A stretch of 64,000 nt of DNA, taken from NCBI RefSeq assembly GCF_008365405.1, contig NZ_QOKV01000011.1, positions 62,001 to 126,000 of the forward strand. Reading direction: 5' to 3'. Source of the stretch: Azospirillum brasilense (lineage in GTDB: Bacteria; Pseudomonadota; Alphaproteobacteria; Azospirillales; Azospirillaceae). The translations under genes were made by a program, and so were the position numbers. The notes beneath the pieces were generated by a model. The model was not told the DNA's origin and did not search any database. It saw nothing but the letters and a program-made list of their open reading frames with translations. Of the stretch, positions 52,428 through 60,437 are shown piece by piece. Every line of letters begins with the position of its first letter. Position 1 is the stretch's first letter.

Positions 52428-53420
52428 ATGTTCGCGTTGAACCGCCGCCACGCCGCCCTTCTCGCCGCCGCCGTCGCTGCCGTCATGGGCCTGACCCTCG
52501 CCGGGCCGGCCGCCGCCAAGACCACGCTGCGCCTCGGCCATGGGCTGGCCAAGGGCCACCCGGTGGACGTCTCGCTGGACGAGTTCGCCAAGCTGGTGCG
52601 CGAGCGCAGCAAGGGCGATCTGGACATCAAGGTGTTCCCCGCCGGCCAGCTCGGCCAGCAGCGCGAACTGATCGAGCAGATGCAGAACGGCGCGCTCGAC
52701 CTCGTGCACGCCAACGCCTCGCCGCTCGCCGCCTTCGAGCCGGGCTTCGGCGTCTATGACATGCCCTTCCTGTTCCGCGACAACGACCACTTCTTCAAGG
52801 TGGTCGACGGCCCGGTCGGCGAGGAGATCCTGGCCTCCAGCCGCGCCAAGGCGTTCGTCGGCCTCGCCTATTACGACAACGGCACGCGCAGCTTCTACGC
52901 CAACAAGCCGCTGGCCAAGCCGGAGGATCTGAAGGGGCTGAAGGTCCGCGTCCAGCCCGGCCCGATCGCCACCCGCATGGTCAACCTGCTCGGCGCCACC
53001 GCCACCCCGCTGTCCTGGGGCGAGGTCTACACGGCCCTGCAATCCGGTGTCGTGGACGGGGCGGAGAACAACGTGACCGCCCTGACGCTGGCCCGCCACG
53101 GCGAGGTGATGAAGGTCTACACCCGCGACGAGCACACCCGCGTTCCCGACGTGGTGCTGATCGCCACCGCCACGCTGGATCGGCTGAAGCCGGAGCAGCA
53201 GGAGCTGGTGCGCCAGGCGGCCCGCGACAGCGCCAAGGCCCACAACGCGCGCTGGGCGGCCGAGCTGGAGAAGGCCGAGGGCGAGGCGGCGAAGATGGGC
53301 GTCAAGTTCGTGGACGCCGACAAGGCGGCCTACCGTCAGGTCGTGCAGCCCATGTACGACGACCTGAAGGGCACCCCGGCCCTCGCCACGCTCGCCGACC
53401 GCATCCAGGCGGTGAAGTAA
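52428..53420 (+). CDS. TRAP transporter substrate-binding protein, DctP family
   Basis: It encodes 330 residues: signal peptide (HAALLAAAVAAVMGLTLAGPAAA), then the DctP fold. LRLGHGLAKGHPVDVSLDEFAKLV, FPAGQLGQQRELIEQMQNGALDL, GLKVRVQPGPIATRMVNLLGATATPLSWGEVYTALQSGVVDGAENN include the conserved Arg that binds the ligand carboxylate. A carboxylate-bearing ligand such as a uronic acid or uronide fits the neighbouring glucuronidase. GGAGG stands nine bases before ATG. Confidence 0.93.
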   Translation: MFALNRRHAALLAAAVAAVMGLTLAGPAAAKTTLRLGHGLAKGHPVDVSLDEFAKLVRERSKGDLDIKVFPAGQLGQQRELIEQMQNGALDLVHANASPLAAFEPGFGVYDMPFLFRDNDHFFKVVDGPVGEEILASSRAKAFVGLAYYDNGTRSFYANKPLAKPEDLKGLKVRVQPGPIATRMVNLLGATATPLSWGEVYTALQSGVVDGAENNVTALTLARHGEVMKVYTRDEHTRVPDVVLIATATLDRLKPEQQELVRQAARDSAKAHNARWAAELEKAEGEAAKMGVKFVDADKAAYRQVVQPMYDDLKGTPALATLADRIQAVK

Positions 53421-53472
53421 GTCCCCGTCCCTCTTGTCCGTCCGCCCGCCGCGTCGCAGAAGGAGCGCACCC

Positions 53473-53982
53473 ATGCTGGCAACCGTCCACCGCACGCTCG
53501 ACCGGTTCGTGCTCGCCATCACCGTACCGCTGACGGTCGTCATGCTGGGCTGCGTGGTGTGGCAGGTCGTTGCCCGCTACGCGCTCAACGTCTCGACGTC
53601 GGCGACGGACGAGATCGCCCGCTTCGCCTTCATCTGGGTCAGCCTTCTGGGGGCGGCCTATGTGCTGGGCAACCGCGGGCACATCGCCATCACCGGGCTG
53701 GTGGATCTTCTGCCGGCCCGGCCCCGCGGGGTCGTGGAGATCGCCATCGCGGCACTGGTCGCCCTGTTCACGGTGACGATCCTGTGCGGCGGCGGCTGGC
53801 TGCTGGTGGACAAGGCGCGCATGCTGGGTCAGGTGACGCCGGCGCTCCAGGTGCCGATGTGGATGGTCTACGCCGTGATCCCGCTGTCCGGCGCGCTGAC
53901 CCTCGTCTACACGCTGATCGCCCTGCTGGAGAGCCTGCGCGAAGGGCCGGGCGTGACCAGCCACGCCGTCTCGCTCGACTGA
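53473..53982 (+). CDS. TRAP transporter small permease, DctQ family
   Basis: It encodes 169 residues with four membrane segments. VWQVVARYALNVSTSATDEIARFAFIWVSLLGAAYVLGNRGHIAI is the DctQ signature. It pairs with the large permease encoded next. Confidence 0.93.
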   Translation: MLATVHRTLDRFVLAITVPLTVVMLGCVVWQVVARYALNVSTSATDEIARFAFIWVSLLGAAYVLGNRGHIAITGLVDLLPARPRGVVEIAIAALVALFTVTILCGGGWLLVDKARMLGQVTPALQVPMWMVYAVIPLSGALTLVYTLIALLESLREGPGVTSHAVSLD

Positions 53983-54013
53983 CGCCCACCCCTTCCGTCG
54001 CGGAAACGCAGCC

Positions 54014-55315
54014 ATGGACTTCTCCCCCGCCCTCGTTCTCAGCGCCGCCTTCGTCGCCCTGCTGGCCTTCGGCGTGCCCATCTCCTACGCGACCGGGCTC
54101 GCCTCCATCACGGCGCTGCTGACGATCATGCCGCCGCTGCCGGCGATCTCGGTCACGGCGCAGCGCATCGCCACCGGCCTGGACAGCTTCGCCCTGCTGG
54201 CGATCCCCTTCTTCTTCATGGCCGGATCGATCATGAACCGGGGCGGCATCGCCCGGCGCCTGATCGACTGCGCCAAGGTCTTCGTCGGCTGGATGCCCGG
54301 TCCGCTGGCGCAGATCACCATCCTCGCCAACATGATGTTCGGCTGCGTGTCGGGGTCGGCGGTGGCCGCCGCCTCGGCCATCGGCGGCACCATGCAGCCG
54401 TCCATGGACAAGGCCGGCTATGACCGCAGCTACAGCGCGGCGGTCAACATCTCCTCCTGCATCACCGGACTGCTGATCCCGCCATCGGGCGCCTTCATCG
54501 TCTATTCGCTGGTGTCGGGCGGCACCTCCATCGCGGCGCTGTTCGTCGCCGGCTACCTGCCGGGCATCCTGCTCGGCCTGGCGGTGATGATTCCGGCCTG
54601 GATGATGGCGAAGAAGCGCGGCTACGCCCGCCTGCCCTCCCCGACCCTGTCGCAGTCGTCGCGCGCCCTGCTGTCCGCCCTGCCCAGCCTGGGGCTGATC
54701 GTGGTGGTGATCGGCGGCATCGTCGGCGGCGTCTTCACCGCGACCGAGGGATCGGCCATCGCGGTCGTCTACGCGCTGGCCCTGGCGCTCGCCTACCGGG
54801 AGTTGTCGGTGGCCGACATCGGGCAGATCCTGGTGGACACCATCGTCGCGACCGCGGTGGTCGCGCTGATGGTCGGCACCTCCATGGCGATGGCCTACGT
54901 GATGTCGCTGGCCGAGATTCCACAGATCATCGGCGACTGGGTGCAGTCGGTGTCCGGCAACTGGATCATCGCGCTTCTGCTGGTCAACATCGTCCTGCTG
55001 CTGATGGGCACCTTCCTGGACATCACGCCGGGCATCCTGATCTTCACCCCGATCTTCCTTCCGGTGCTGGTCGAGCTGGGGGTGGACCCGGTGCATTTCG
55101 GGGTGATCCTGGTCTTCAACCTGTGCCTGGGCATCGTCTCGCCGCCGACCGGCAGCGCCCTGTTCATCGGTTGCGCCGTGGCGCGCGTGTCGATCGAGCA
55201 GGTGATCCGGCCCCTGATCCCCCTCTTCGCCTGGAGCACCGCAGCGCTGCTGATCGTCACCTACGTCCCCGGCCTGTCGCTCTGGCTGCCCCGCCTCTTC
55301 GGCCTCATCAAGTAA
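54014..55315 (+). CDS. TRAP transporter large permease, DctM family
   Basis: It encodes 433 residues with about eleven or twelve membrane segments. FALLAIPFFFMAGSIMNRGGIARRLIDCAKVFVGWMPG, GSAVAAASAIGGTMQPSM, IPPSGAFIVYSLVSGGTS and GIVSPPTGSALFIGCAVARV are standard for DctM. With DctP and DctQ it forms a sodium-driven importer in the inner membrane. Confidence 0.94.
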   Translation: MDFSPALVLSAAFVALLAFGVPISYATGLASITALLTIMPPLPAISVTAQRIATGLDSFALLAIPFFFMAGSIMNRGGIARRLIDCAKVFVGWMPGPLAQITILANMMFGCVSGSAVAAASAIGGTMQPSMDKAGYDRSYSAAVNISSCITGLLIPPSGAFIVYSLVSGGTSIAALFVAGYLPGILLGLAVMIPAWMMAKKRGYARLPSPTLSQSSRALLSALPSLGLIVVVIGGIVGGVFTATEGSAIAVVYALALALAYRELSVADIGQILVDTIVATAVVALMVGTSMAMAYVMSLAEIPQIIGDWVQSVSGNWIIALLLVNIVLLLMGTFLDITPGILIFTPIFLPVLVELGVDPVHFGVILVFNLCLGIVSPPTGSALFIGCAVARVSIEQVIRPLIPLFAWSTAALLIVTYVPGLSLWLPRLFGLIK

Positions 55316-55381
55316 GCCGCGCCCTGCCCTCAGGATCGGCCTTCCAACTTCAGGTCTCATGACTTCAGGAGTTCATGCGCC

Positions 55382-57760
55382 ATGCGTACGCTGACCGGCG
55401 CCTCCCTCGCTGCGCCCGCCCCGTCCCGCGATGGGGCGGAAACCGGCCCCCGGGGGATCGCCTTCGACCTCGACCGCGGCTACCGCCTGACCCTGTTCCC
55501 GCTGGGGCCCGCGCTGGCGCGCGTCCTCATCGAGCGGCCGGGCGGGCTGCGCACGCCGCGCACCTGGTCGCTGGCGCCCGAGCTGTCGGGCCAGACCGAC
55601 CCCGCGCAGGCCGACCCCATCGACGGGCGCGACCGCCGCGACCTGACCGGCTTTCCCGGCACGCCCGCGGCGGTCGAGGAAAGCGCCGACAGCGTCACCG
55701 TCACCACCCCCGGCTGGCGCGTCGTGGTCCAGCGCTCGCCCCTGGCATTGCGCTGGTACGAGCCGGCGGCCGAGGGCGACGGCTGGCGGCTCGTCCTCGC
55801 CGACCGGCCGACCCAGCCCTACCTGTTCGACGACCGTTCCCCGCGCTTCGCCCACCATCTGGTCAGCCACGCCGGGGAGCGTTACCACGGCTTCGGCGAC
55901 AAGAGCGGCGGCACCGACAAGCGCGGCCGGCGCCTCGCCATGGGGACGACCGACGCGCTCGGCTACGACGCGGAGACGAGCGACCCGCTCTACAAGCACA
56001 TCCCCTTCTGCCTCAGCGTGCGGCCGGAGCGCGGCGGCGCGGCGGTCGGCGTCTTCTACGACAACCTGTCGCGCGGCCTCTTCGACCTCGGCCAGACCAT
56101 CGACGCCTACCACGGCGACTTCATCCGGTTCGAGGCGTCGGACGGCGATCTCGACTGCTACGTCCTGTTCGGCCCGAGCGTTCCGCAGGTCGTGGCGAAC
56201 TTCACCGCCCTGACCGGCCGCACCTCCTTCCGGCCGCGCTGGGCGATCAGCTACTCCGGCTCGACCATGCAGTACACCGACGCGCCGGACGCCGGGGTGC
56301 GGCTGCTCGGGTTCCTCGACGCGCTGAAGGAGTACGGCCTGCCCTGCGGGTCGTTCCAGATGTCGTCCGGCTACACGATGATCGGCGACAAGCGCTACGT
56401 CTTCCACTGGAACCGCGACAAGTTCCCCGAGCCGGAGGCGGTGACCGCCAAGTTCGCCGAGGCCGGCGTCCATCTCGTCGCCAACATCAAGCCGGCGCTG
56501 CTCGACGACCACCCGAAATTCGCCGAGGTCCAGGGCTTCGGCGGCTTCGTGCGCGACAGCGACGCCCCGGACAGCCCGCAGATCACCCAGTTCTGGGGCG
56601 GCGACGGCGCCTATCTCGACTTCACCAACCCGGCGACCACGCGCTGGTGGATGGCCAACGTCACGCGGGAGCTGCTGGAGCGCGGCATCGGTTCGACCTG
56701 GAACGACAACAACGAGTTCGAGATCTGGGACGACGCGGCGGTCTGCGACGTCAACGGCCATGGCGGCACGATGGCGACGCTGCGCCCGGTGCAGACCCAT
56801 CTGATGATCCGCGCCTCGCATCTGGCCCAGGTGGCCCACGCGCCGGACAAGCGCCCCTACCTGATCTCGCGCTCCGGCGGGCCGGGCCTCCAGCGCTACG
56901 TGCAGACCTGGTCGGGCGACAACCGGACGAGCTGGAAGACGTTGCGCTGGAACCTGCGCATGGGGCACGGCTTCAGCCTGTCGGGCCTGTTCGACTACGG
57001 CCACGACGTGGGCGGCTTCGCCGGTCCCCGTCCGGAACCGGAGTTGCTGATGCGCTGGATCGAGCAGGCGGTGTGGTGGCCGCGCTTCACCATCCATTCC
57101 TGGAACGACGACGGCAGCGTCACCGAGCCCTGGACCTATCCGGAGCTGCTGCCCCAGGTGAAGGCCGCGCTGGACTGGCGGGAGCGGCTGGTGCCGCTGC
57201 TCTACACGCTGCTGTGGCGGGCGCACCGCGACCACGACCCGGTGATGCGGCCGCTGTTCTACGACTTCCCCGACCAGCCCGCCGCCTACGAGGAGGAGGA
57301 CAGCACCATGGTCGGCGACCGGCTGCTGGTCGCCCCGGTCCTCGACCCCGGCCGGACGGAGCTGGAGGTCTGGCTGCCGGCGGTGCCCGGCGGCTGGTAC
57401 GACCTGCGCGACGGCAAGCGTTACGACGGCGGCGGGCGCGTCACCGTGGGGGCGCCGCTGGGGGTGTGCCCGGCCTTCGTCCGGGCCGGCACGCTGCTGC
57501 CGCTCGGCCCCGCCCCGTCCTGGGCGGAAGGCCCGCTGACCGTCCGCTGTTTCCCCGGCCCGGAGGGCTACGCCCCGCTGACCCTGTTCGACGACGACGG
57601 GGAAAGCGTGTGCCGCGACGAGTCCGTCTGCCTGCTGACCATCACCGGCACGGACGCGGCCGCCCTGTCGGTGAGCCGCAGCGGCGGCCGGGCGCCGCGC
57701 TGGACCGCCCTGTCCATCGAGACGGCGGACGGCACGCCGGTCGGCACTCTGCCCTTCTGA
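55382..57760 (+). CDS. GH31 alpha-glycosidase
   Basis: It encodes 792 residues. The GH31 domains are in order: N-terminal beta-sandwich (YHGFGDKSGGTDKRGRRLAMGTTDA), TIM barrel and C-terminal sandwiches. The catalytic nucleophile motif is STWNDNNEFEIW (about 438-449) and the acid/base is in YVQTWSGDNRTSWKTLRWNL (about 505-524). FQMSSGYTMIGDKRYVFHWN is typical of bacterial alpha-glucosidase or alpha-xylosidase members. No signal peptide, so it is cytosolic. Its place after the TRAP genes suggests it cleaves an alpha-linked sugar from the imported glycoside, before or after the GH2 enzyme. Confidence 0.9.
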   Translation: MRTLTGASLAAPAPSRDGAETGPRGIAFDLDRGYRLTLFPLGPALARVLIERPGGLRTPRTWSLAPELSGQTDPAQADPIDGRDRRDLTGFPGTPAAVEESADSVTVTTPGWRVVVQRSPLALRWYEPAAEGDGWRLVLADRPTQPYLFDDRSPRFAHHLVSHAGERYHGFGDKSGGTDKRGRRLAMGTTDALGYDAETSDPLYKHIPFCLSVRPERGGAAVGVFYDNLSRGLFDLGQTIDAYHGDFIRFEASDGDLDCYVLFGPSVPQVVANFTALTGRTSFRPRWAISYSGSTMQYTDAPDAGVRLLGFLDALKEYGLPCGSFQMSSGYTMIGDKRYVFHWNRDKFPEPEAVTAKFAEAGVHLVANIKPALLDDHPKFAEVQGFGGFVRDSDAPDSPQITQFWGGDGAYLDFTNPATTRWWMANVTRELLERGIGSTWNDNNEFEIWDDAAVCDVNGHGGTMATLRPVQTHLMIRASHLAQVAHAPDKRPYLISRSGGPGLQRYVQTWSGDNRTSWKTLRWNLRMGHGFSLSGLFDYGHDVGGFAGPRPEPELLMRWIEQAVWWPRFTIHSWNDDGSVTEPWTYPELLPQVKAALDWRERLVPLLYTLLWRAHRDHDPVMRPLFYDFPDQPAAYEEEDSTMVGDRLLVAPVLDPGRTELEVWLPAVPGGWYDLRDGKRYDGGGRVTVGAPLGVCPAFVRAGTLLPLGPAPSWAEGPLTVRCFPGPEGYAPLTLFDDDGESVCRDESVCLLTITGTDAAALSVSRSGGRAPRWTALSIETADGTPVGTLPF

Positions 57761-57767
57761 GCGAAAC

Positions 57768-57804
57768 GGCGCGCCCGCGTCCATGGCCGGGGCGCGGGCG
57801 TGCC
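57768..57804 (+). terminator. 12 bp stem-loop after the GH31 gene
   Basis: GGCGCGCCCGCG (57768-57779) pairs with CGCGGGCGTGCC (57793-57804), with one G-T wobble, around a 13-base loop. It begins eight bases after the GH31 stop. No T-run follows; it probably ends or pauses the glycoside operon. Confidence 0.6.
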
Positions 57805-57872
57805 GTCCCCACCCCATACACGATCGCATGGCCGCCCCGGCGAAACCGGAGTTGTGGTGTCGGGAGTGTTGG

Positions 57873-57878
57873 TATAAA
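57873..57878 (+). promoter_or_regulatory. possible -10 box for the terC transcript
   Basis: TATAAA within GGTATAAAG stands out in GC-rich DNA. A start near 57885 would place the folded leader at 57896-57954 close to the 5' end of the RNA. The -35 region is not obvious. Confidence 0.45.
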
Positions 57879-57880
57879 GA

Positions 57881-57954
57881 CCGGCTCACCAGGCCGGGCC
57901 CCTCTGACAGTTCCCTGAACTGTGATGTCGGACTGGAGACATTCAGAGTGGCCC
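57881..57954 (+). ncRNA. structured 5' leader of the terC gene (three-way junction, riboswitch candidate)
   Basis: A closing stem is formed by GGGCC (57896-57900) plus CTCTG (57902-57906) with CAGAG (57944-57948) plus GGCCC (57950-57954). Inside are two hairpins: ACAGTT/AACTGT (57907-57912/57918-57923) and ATGTC/GACAT (57925-57929/57938-57942). All pair by Watson-Crick rules. A rival hairpin, CCGGC/GCCGG (57881-57885/57893-57897), uses bases of the closing stem, so two folds may exclude each other. I recall an RNA motif described upstream of alphaproteobacterial terC genes; whether this is that motif is unchecked. The yybP-ykoY manganese core (GGGGAGUAGC) is not visible. Confidence 0.6.
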
Positions 57955-58044
57955 CCGCCCGCCCCTGCCGGCAGCGTTTCTGCCCTGTGCCTGGTCCCGC
58001 CCGTGGGTGCTGCTCTCTTGCCCTATGTAAGAGGAAGGCACCGC

Positions 58045-58716
58045 ATGACCGATCTGTTCACAGCCGACGCGCTCGCCGCGCTGTTCCAAGTCATCGCCAT
58101 CGACCTCGTTCTGGCTGGCGACAACGCCATCGTGGTCGGCATGGCCGCCGCGGCGGTGCCGCTGGCCCAGCGCCGCAAGGTCATCTTCTGGGGAATCGCC
58201 GCCGCCATGGGGCTGCGCGTATTCTTCGCCCTGATCACCACCCAGCTTCTCGCCATCATCGGCCTGACCCTGGCCGGCGGCGTCCTGCTGCTGTGGGTGT
58301 GCTGGAAGATGTACCGCGAGCTGCGCAGCCATGGCGCGGACGAGATCGCCCCCGACGAGGCGATGGACGCGCCCGACCCCTCGGGCACCGTCACCGCCGG
58401 TGTGGCGGGCAACGCCGCCGTCGCGGCGGCGGGGGCCACCACCTTCGGCGCGGCGATCTGGCAGATCGTGGTGGCGGACGTGTCGATGTCGCTCGACAAC
58501 GTGCTGGCGGTGGCCGGCGCCGCCAAGGAACACCCGACCATCCTGGTGATCGGTCTGGTGCTGTCGGTCGTTCTGATGGGCGCCGCCGCCAACATGATCG
58601 CGCATGTCCTGCACAAGCACCGCTGGATCGGCTGGGTCGGCCTCGCCATCATCTCCTACGTCGCGCTCGACATGATCTGGCGCGGCAGCAACGAAGTCCT
58701 CCGCCACATGGCGTGA
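58045..58716 (+). CDS. TerC-family integral membrane protein (YjbE/YkoY-like)
   Basis: It encodes 223 residues with seven membrane segments. Paired acidic motifs IDLVLAGDNAIVVGMAA and VADVSMSLDNVLAVAGAA are those that define the family. A cytoplasmic linker (about 92-125, rich in Glu, Asp, Pro and Ala) joins the halves. Family members act in export of manganese or related metals and metalation of exported proteins. AGAGGAAGG lies just upstream of ATG 58045. The leader described at 57881-57954 suggests control at the RNA level. Confidence 0.9.
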   Translation: MTDLFTADALAALFQVIAIDLVLAGDNAIVVGMAAAAVPLAQRRKVIFWGIAAAMGLRVFFALITTQLLAIIGLTLAGGVLLLWVCWKMYRELRSHGADEIAPDEAMDAPDPSGTVTAGVAGNAAVAAAGATTFGAAIWQIVVADVSMSLDNVLAVAGAAKEHPTILVIGLVLSVVLMGAAANMIAHVLHKHRWIGWVGLAIISYVALDMIWRGSNEVLRHMA

Positions 58717-58731
58717 GGACATGGCGTGAGG
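58706..58731 (+). repeat. 13 bp perfect tandem duplication over the terC stop codon
   Basis: ACATGGCGTGAGG is repeated without spacing; the first copy holds the last codons HMA and the stop TGA. Confidence 0.85.
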
Positions 58732-58763
58732 CCGGCCGCCGATCACGGTCGGGCTCGTTGACC

Positions 58764-58812
58764 GGGGGCGCCCGCCGCACCATGACGGTGCCGGGCGCCC
58801 CCGTTCTTTTTA
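58764..58812 (+). terminator. strong intrinsic terminator after terC
   Basis: GGGGGCGCCCG (58764-58774) pairs with CGGGCGCCCCC (58792-58802), and GCACC/GGTGC pair inside. TTCTTTTTAT follows, making this the clearest Rho-independent terminator in the window for plus-strand reading. It also lies past the end of the convergent minus-strand operon. Confidence 0.9.
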
Positions 58813-58819
58813 TCCGCCG

Positions 58820-59167
58820 TTAAACAGCGGCCGTCACCACGACCTCGATCAGGATCGACGGGTCGCCCAGGTCGGCCACGCCGATGGTGGCGCGGGCCGG
58901 CAGGTCGTCGCCGTTCAGCCACTCCAGCCACGCGGCGTTCATGCCGTCCTTGGCCTTCATGTCGGTGATGAAGAGCTGGGCGGACAGCAGCTTCGTCTTG
59001 TCCGTCCCGGCCATGGCGAGCACGGCGTCGAGCTTCTTGCAGATCTGGGCGGTCTGCTCCTGCATGCCGACGCTGACGTCGTCGGCGATGATGCCGCCGA
59101 GGAAGGCGATGCCGTTGCTGACGACGACGCGGTGCATGATCTTGGTCTTCTCAACGCGCTTGATCAC
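58820..59167 (-). CDS. RidA/YjgF-family protein 1
   Basis: It encodes 115 residues from GTG 59167 (GGGAGAG upstream). GIAFLGGIIADDVSVGMQEQTAQICKKLDAVLAMAGTDKTKLLSAQLFITDMK and the end DLPARATIGVADLGDPSILIEVVVTAAV are typical RidA; the conserved Arg of ARATIGV is present. RidA proteins hydrolyse reactive enamine/imine products of amino-acid oxidation, which suits the adjoining flavoprotein genes. Confidence 0.92.
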   Translation of the reverse strand: MIKRVEKTKIMHRVVVSNGIAFLGGIIADDVSVGMQEQTAQICKKLDAVLAMAGTDKTKLLSAQLFITDMKAKDGMNAAWLEWLNGDDLPARATIGVADLGDPSILIEVVVTAAV

Positions 59168-59209
59168 GAGAACTCTCCCGGTTTTGGTTGGTATCGGTGG
59201 GGTTGCGGG

Positions 59210-59989
59210 TCAGGGGGTGACGGTGAAATCGACGTACTTGGCGGCGATGCGGGCCAGGGTGCCGTCCTGGACGACCGATGCGATGGCGGCGTCGAAGGCG
59301 GCCTTGAGGTCGGCGTCCTCCTTGCGCAGGCCGACGCCCACGCCGGGGCCGAACACCTCGGCGTCGACCAGCGGCTTGCCGACGAGCTGGAGCGCCTTCG
59401 AGGCGTCGGCCTTCACCCAGTCGGACGCGGTGGCGCCGGTGGTGATGGCGGCGTCGATGCGCCCGCTCTTCAGGTCGGCCAGCAGATTCGACGCGGTGTC
59501 GTAGTTCTTCAGCGAGACCGTCTTGCCGAAATGCTTCTCGACGTAGCGGTAGTGGGTGGTCGAGGTCTGGGCGCCGACCGACTTGCCGGCCAGGGTGGTC
59601 TCGGTTCCATCGATGCCGCCGCTGGTGGCCGCCACGAAATAGGCCGGTACGACCATGTAGGGGACGGAGAAGGCGATGGCCTTCGCGCGCTCCGGCGTGA
59701 TGTTCATGGTCGCCATGATCGCGTCGTAGCGGCGCGACAGCAGGCCGGGGATGATGCCGTCCCAATCCTGGGCGACCAGGGTGCAGCGGCGCTTCATGCG
59801 CTCGCACAGCGCGTTGGCCAGCTCGACCTCCAGTCCGCCGAGCGTGCCGTCGGGGGCGGTCATGTTGAAGGGCGGGTAGGCGCCCTCCGTCGCGATGCGC
59901 AGCGGCGGACCATCGGCGCGCGAATCCGAGGGGACGGCCGCCGCGAGGGCACACAGGCTCATCGCCAGCCCGAGGGCCAGACGTTTCAT
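59210..59989 (-). CDS. amino-acid/opine-type ABC substrate-binding protein (family 3)
   Basis: It encodes 259 residues: signal peptide (LALGLAMSLCALAAAVPSDSRA), then PLRIATEGAYPPFNMTAPDGTLGGLEVELANALCERM, WDGIIPGLLSRRYDAIMATMNITPERAKAIAFSVPY and VGAQTSTTHYRYVEKHF. This is the lysine/arginine/histidine/opine-binding group. No permease or ATPase is in view; they may lie elsewhere. It captures the substrate for the oxidase encoded upstream. Confidence 0.9.
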   Translation of the reverse strand: MKRLALGLAMSLCALAAAVPSDSRADGPPLRIATEGAYPPFNMTAPDGTLGGLEVELANALCERMKRRCTLVAQDWDGIIPGLLSRRYDAIMATMNITPERAKAIAFSVPYMVVPAYFVAATSGGIDGTETTLAGKSVGAQTSTTHYRYVEKHFGKTVSLKNYDTASNLLADLKSGRIDAAITTGATASDWVKADASKALQLVGKPLVDAEVFGPGVGVGLRKEDADLKAAFDAAIASVVQDGTLARIAAKYVDFTVTP

Positions 59990-60024
59990 GATGGACTCCG
60001 GTTTGGAAAGTCAGTGAAAGCTGG

Positions 60025-60399
60025 TCAGAGGGCGGCGATCACCTGAATCTCGACCAGCAGGTCGGGGTCGGCGAGCCTGGCCTCGACGGTCGCGCGGGCC
60101 GGGGCGTTGGCGCGGTCGACCCAGGCGTCCCACGCCGCGTTCATCGCCGCGAAGCCGGCCATGTCGGCGAGATAGACGGTGGCGGTGAGCAGCCGGCTCT
60201 TGTCGGTGCCGGCGCGCTCCAGCAGAACGTCGATCTGGCGCAGCACGTCGCGGGTCTGCGCCGTCACGTCGTGGGTGACGCCGCCCATCGCCTCGAAATC
60301 GGCGATCTGGCCGCACAGATAGACGGTGCCGTTGTGTGCGCCCTTGTGAACGACCATCTCGCTCATCCGCGGGCCGCAATCGAAACGCTGAATCGTCAA
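60025..60399 (-). CDS. RidA/YjgF-family protein 2
   Basis: It encodes 124 residues from TTG 60399, chosen because AGGAG stands eight bases upstream and the only nearby ATG leads straight to a stop. VYLCGQIADFEAMGGVTHDVTAQTRDVLRQIDVLLERAGTDKSRLLTATVYLADMAGF and ANAPARATVEARLADPDLLVEIQVIAAL define the fold, with the conserved Arg. It differs from RidA 1 and may act on a different imine. Confidence 0.9.
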   Translation of the reverse strand: MTIQRFDCGPRMSEMVVHKGAHNGTVYLCGQIADFEAMGGVTHDVTAQTRDVLRQIDVLLERAGTDKSRLLTATVYLADMAGFAAMNAAWDAWVDRANAPARATVEARLADPDLLVEIQVIAAL

Positions 60400-60437
60400 A
60401 ACATCGGTCTCCTGAAAAGGCCGCTCCGCCGGAGCGG

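Noticed and set aside
57800..58044. A yybP-ykoY manganese riboswitch before terC
   Set aside because: The conserved GGGGAGUAGC core could not be found, though the leader is clearly structured. It is reported as an RNA candidate of unknown class.
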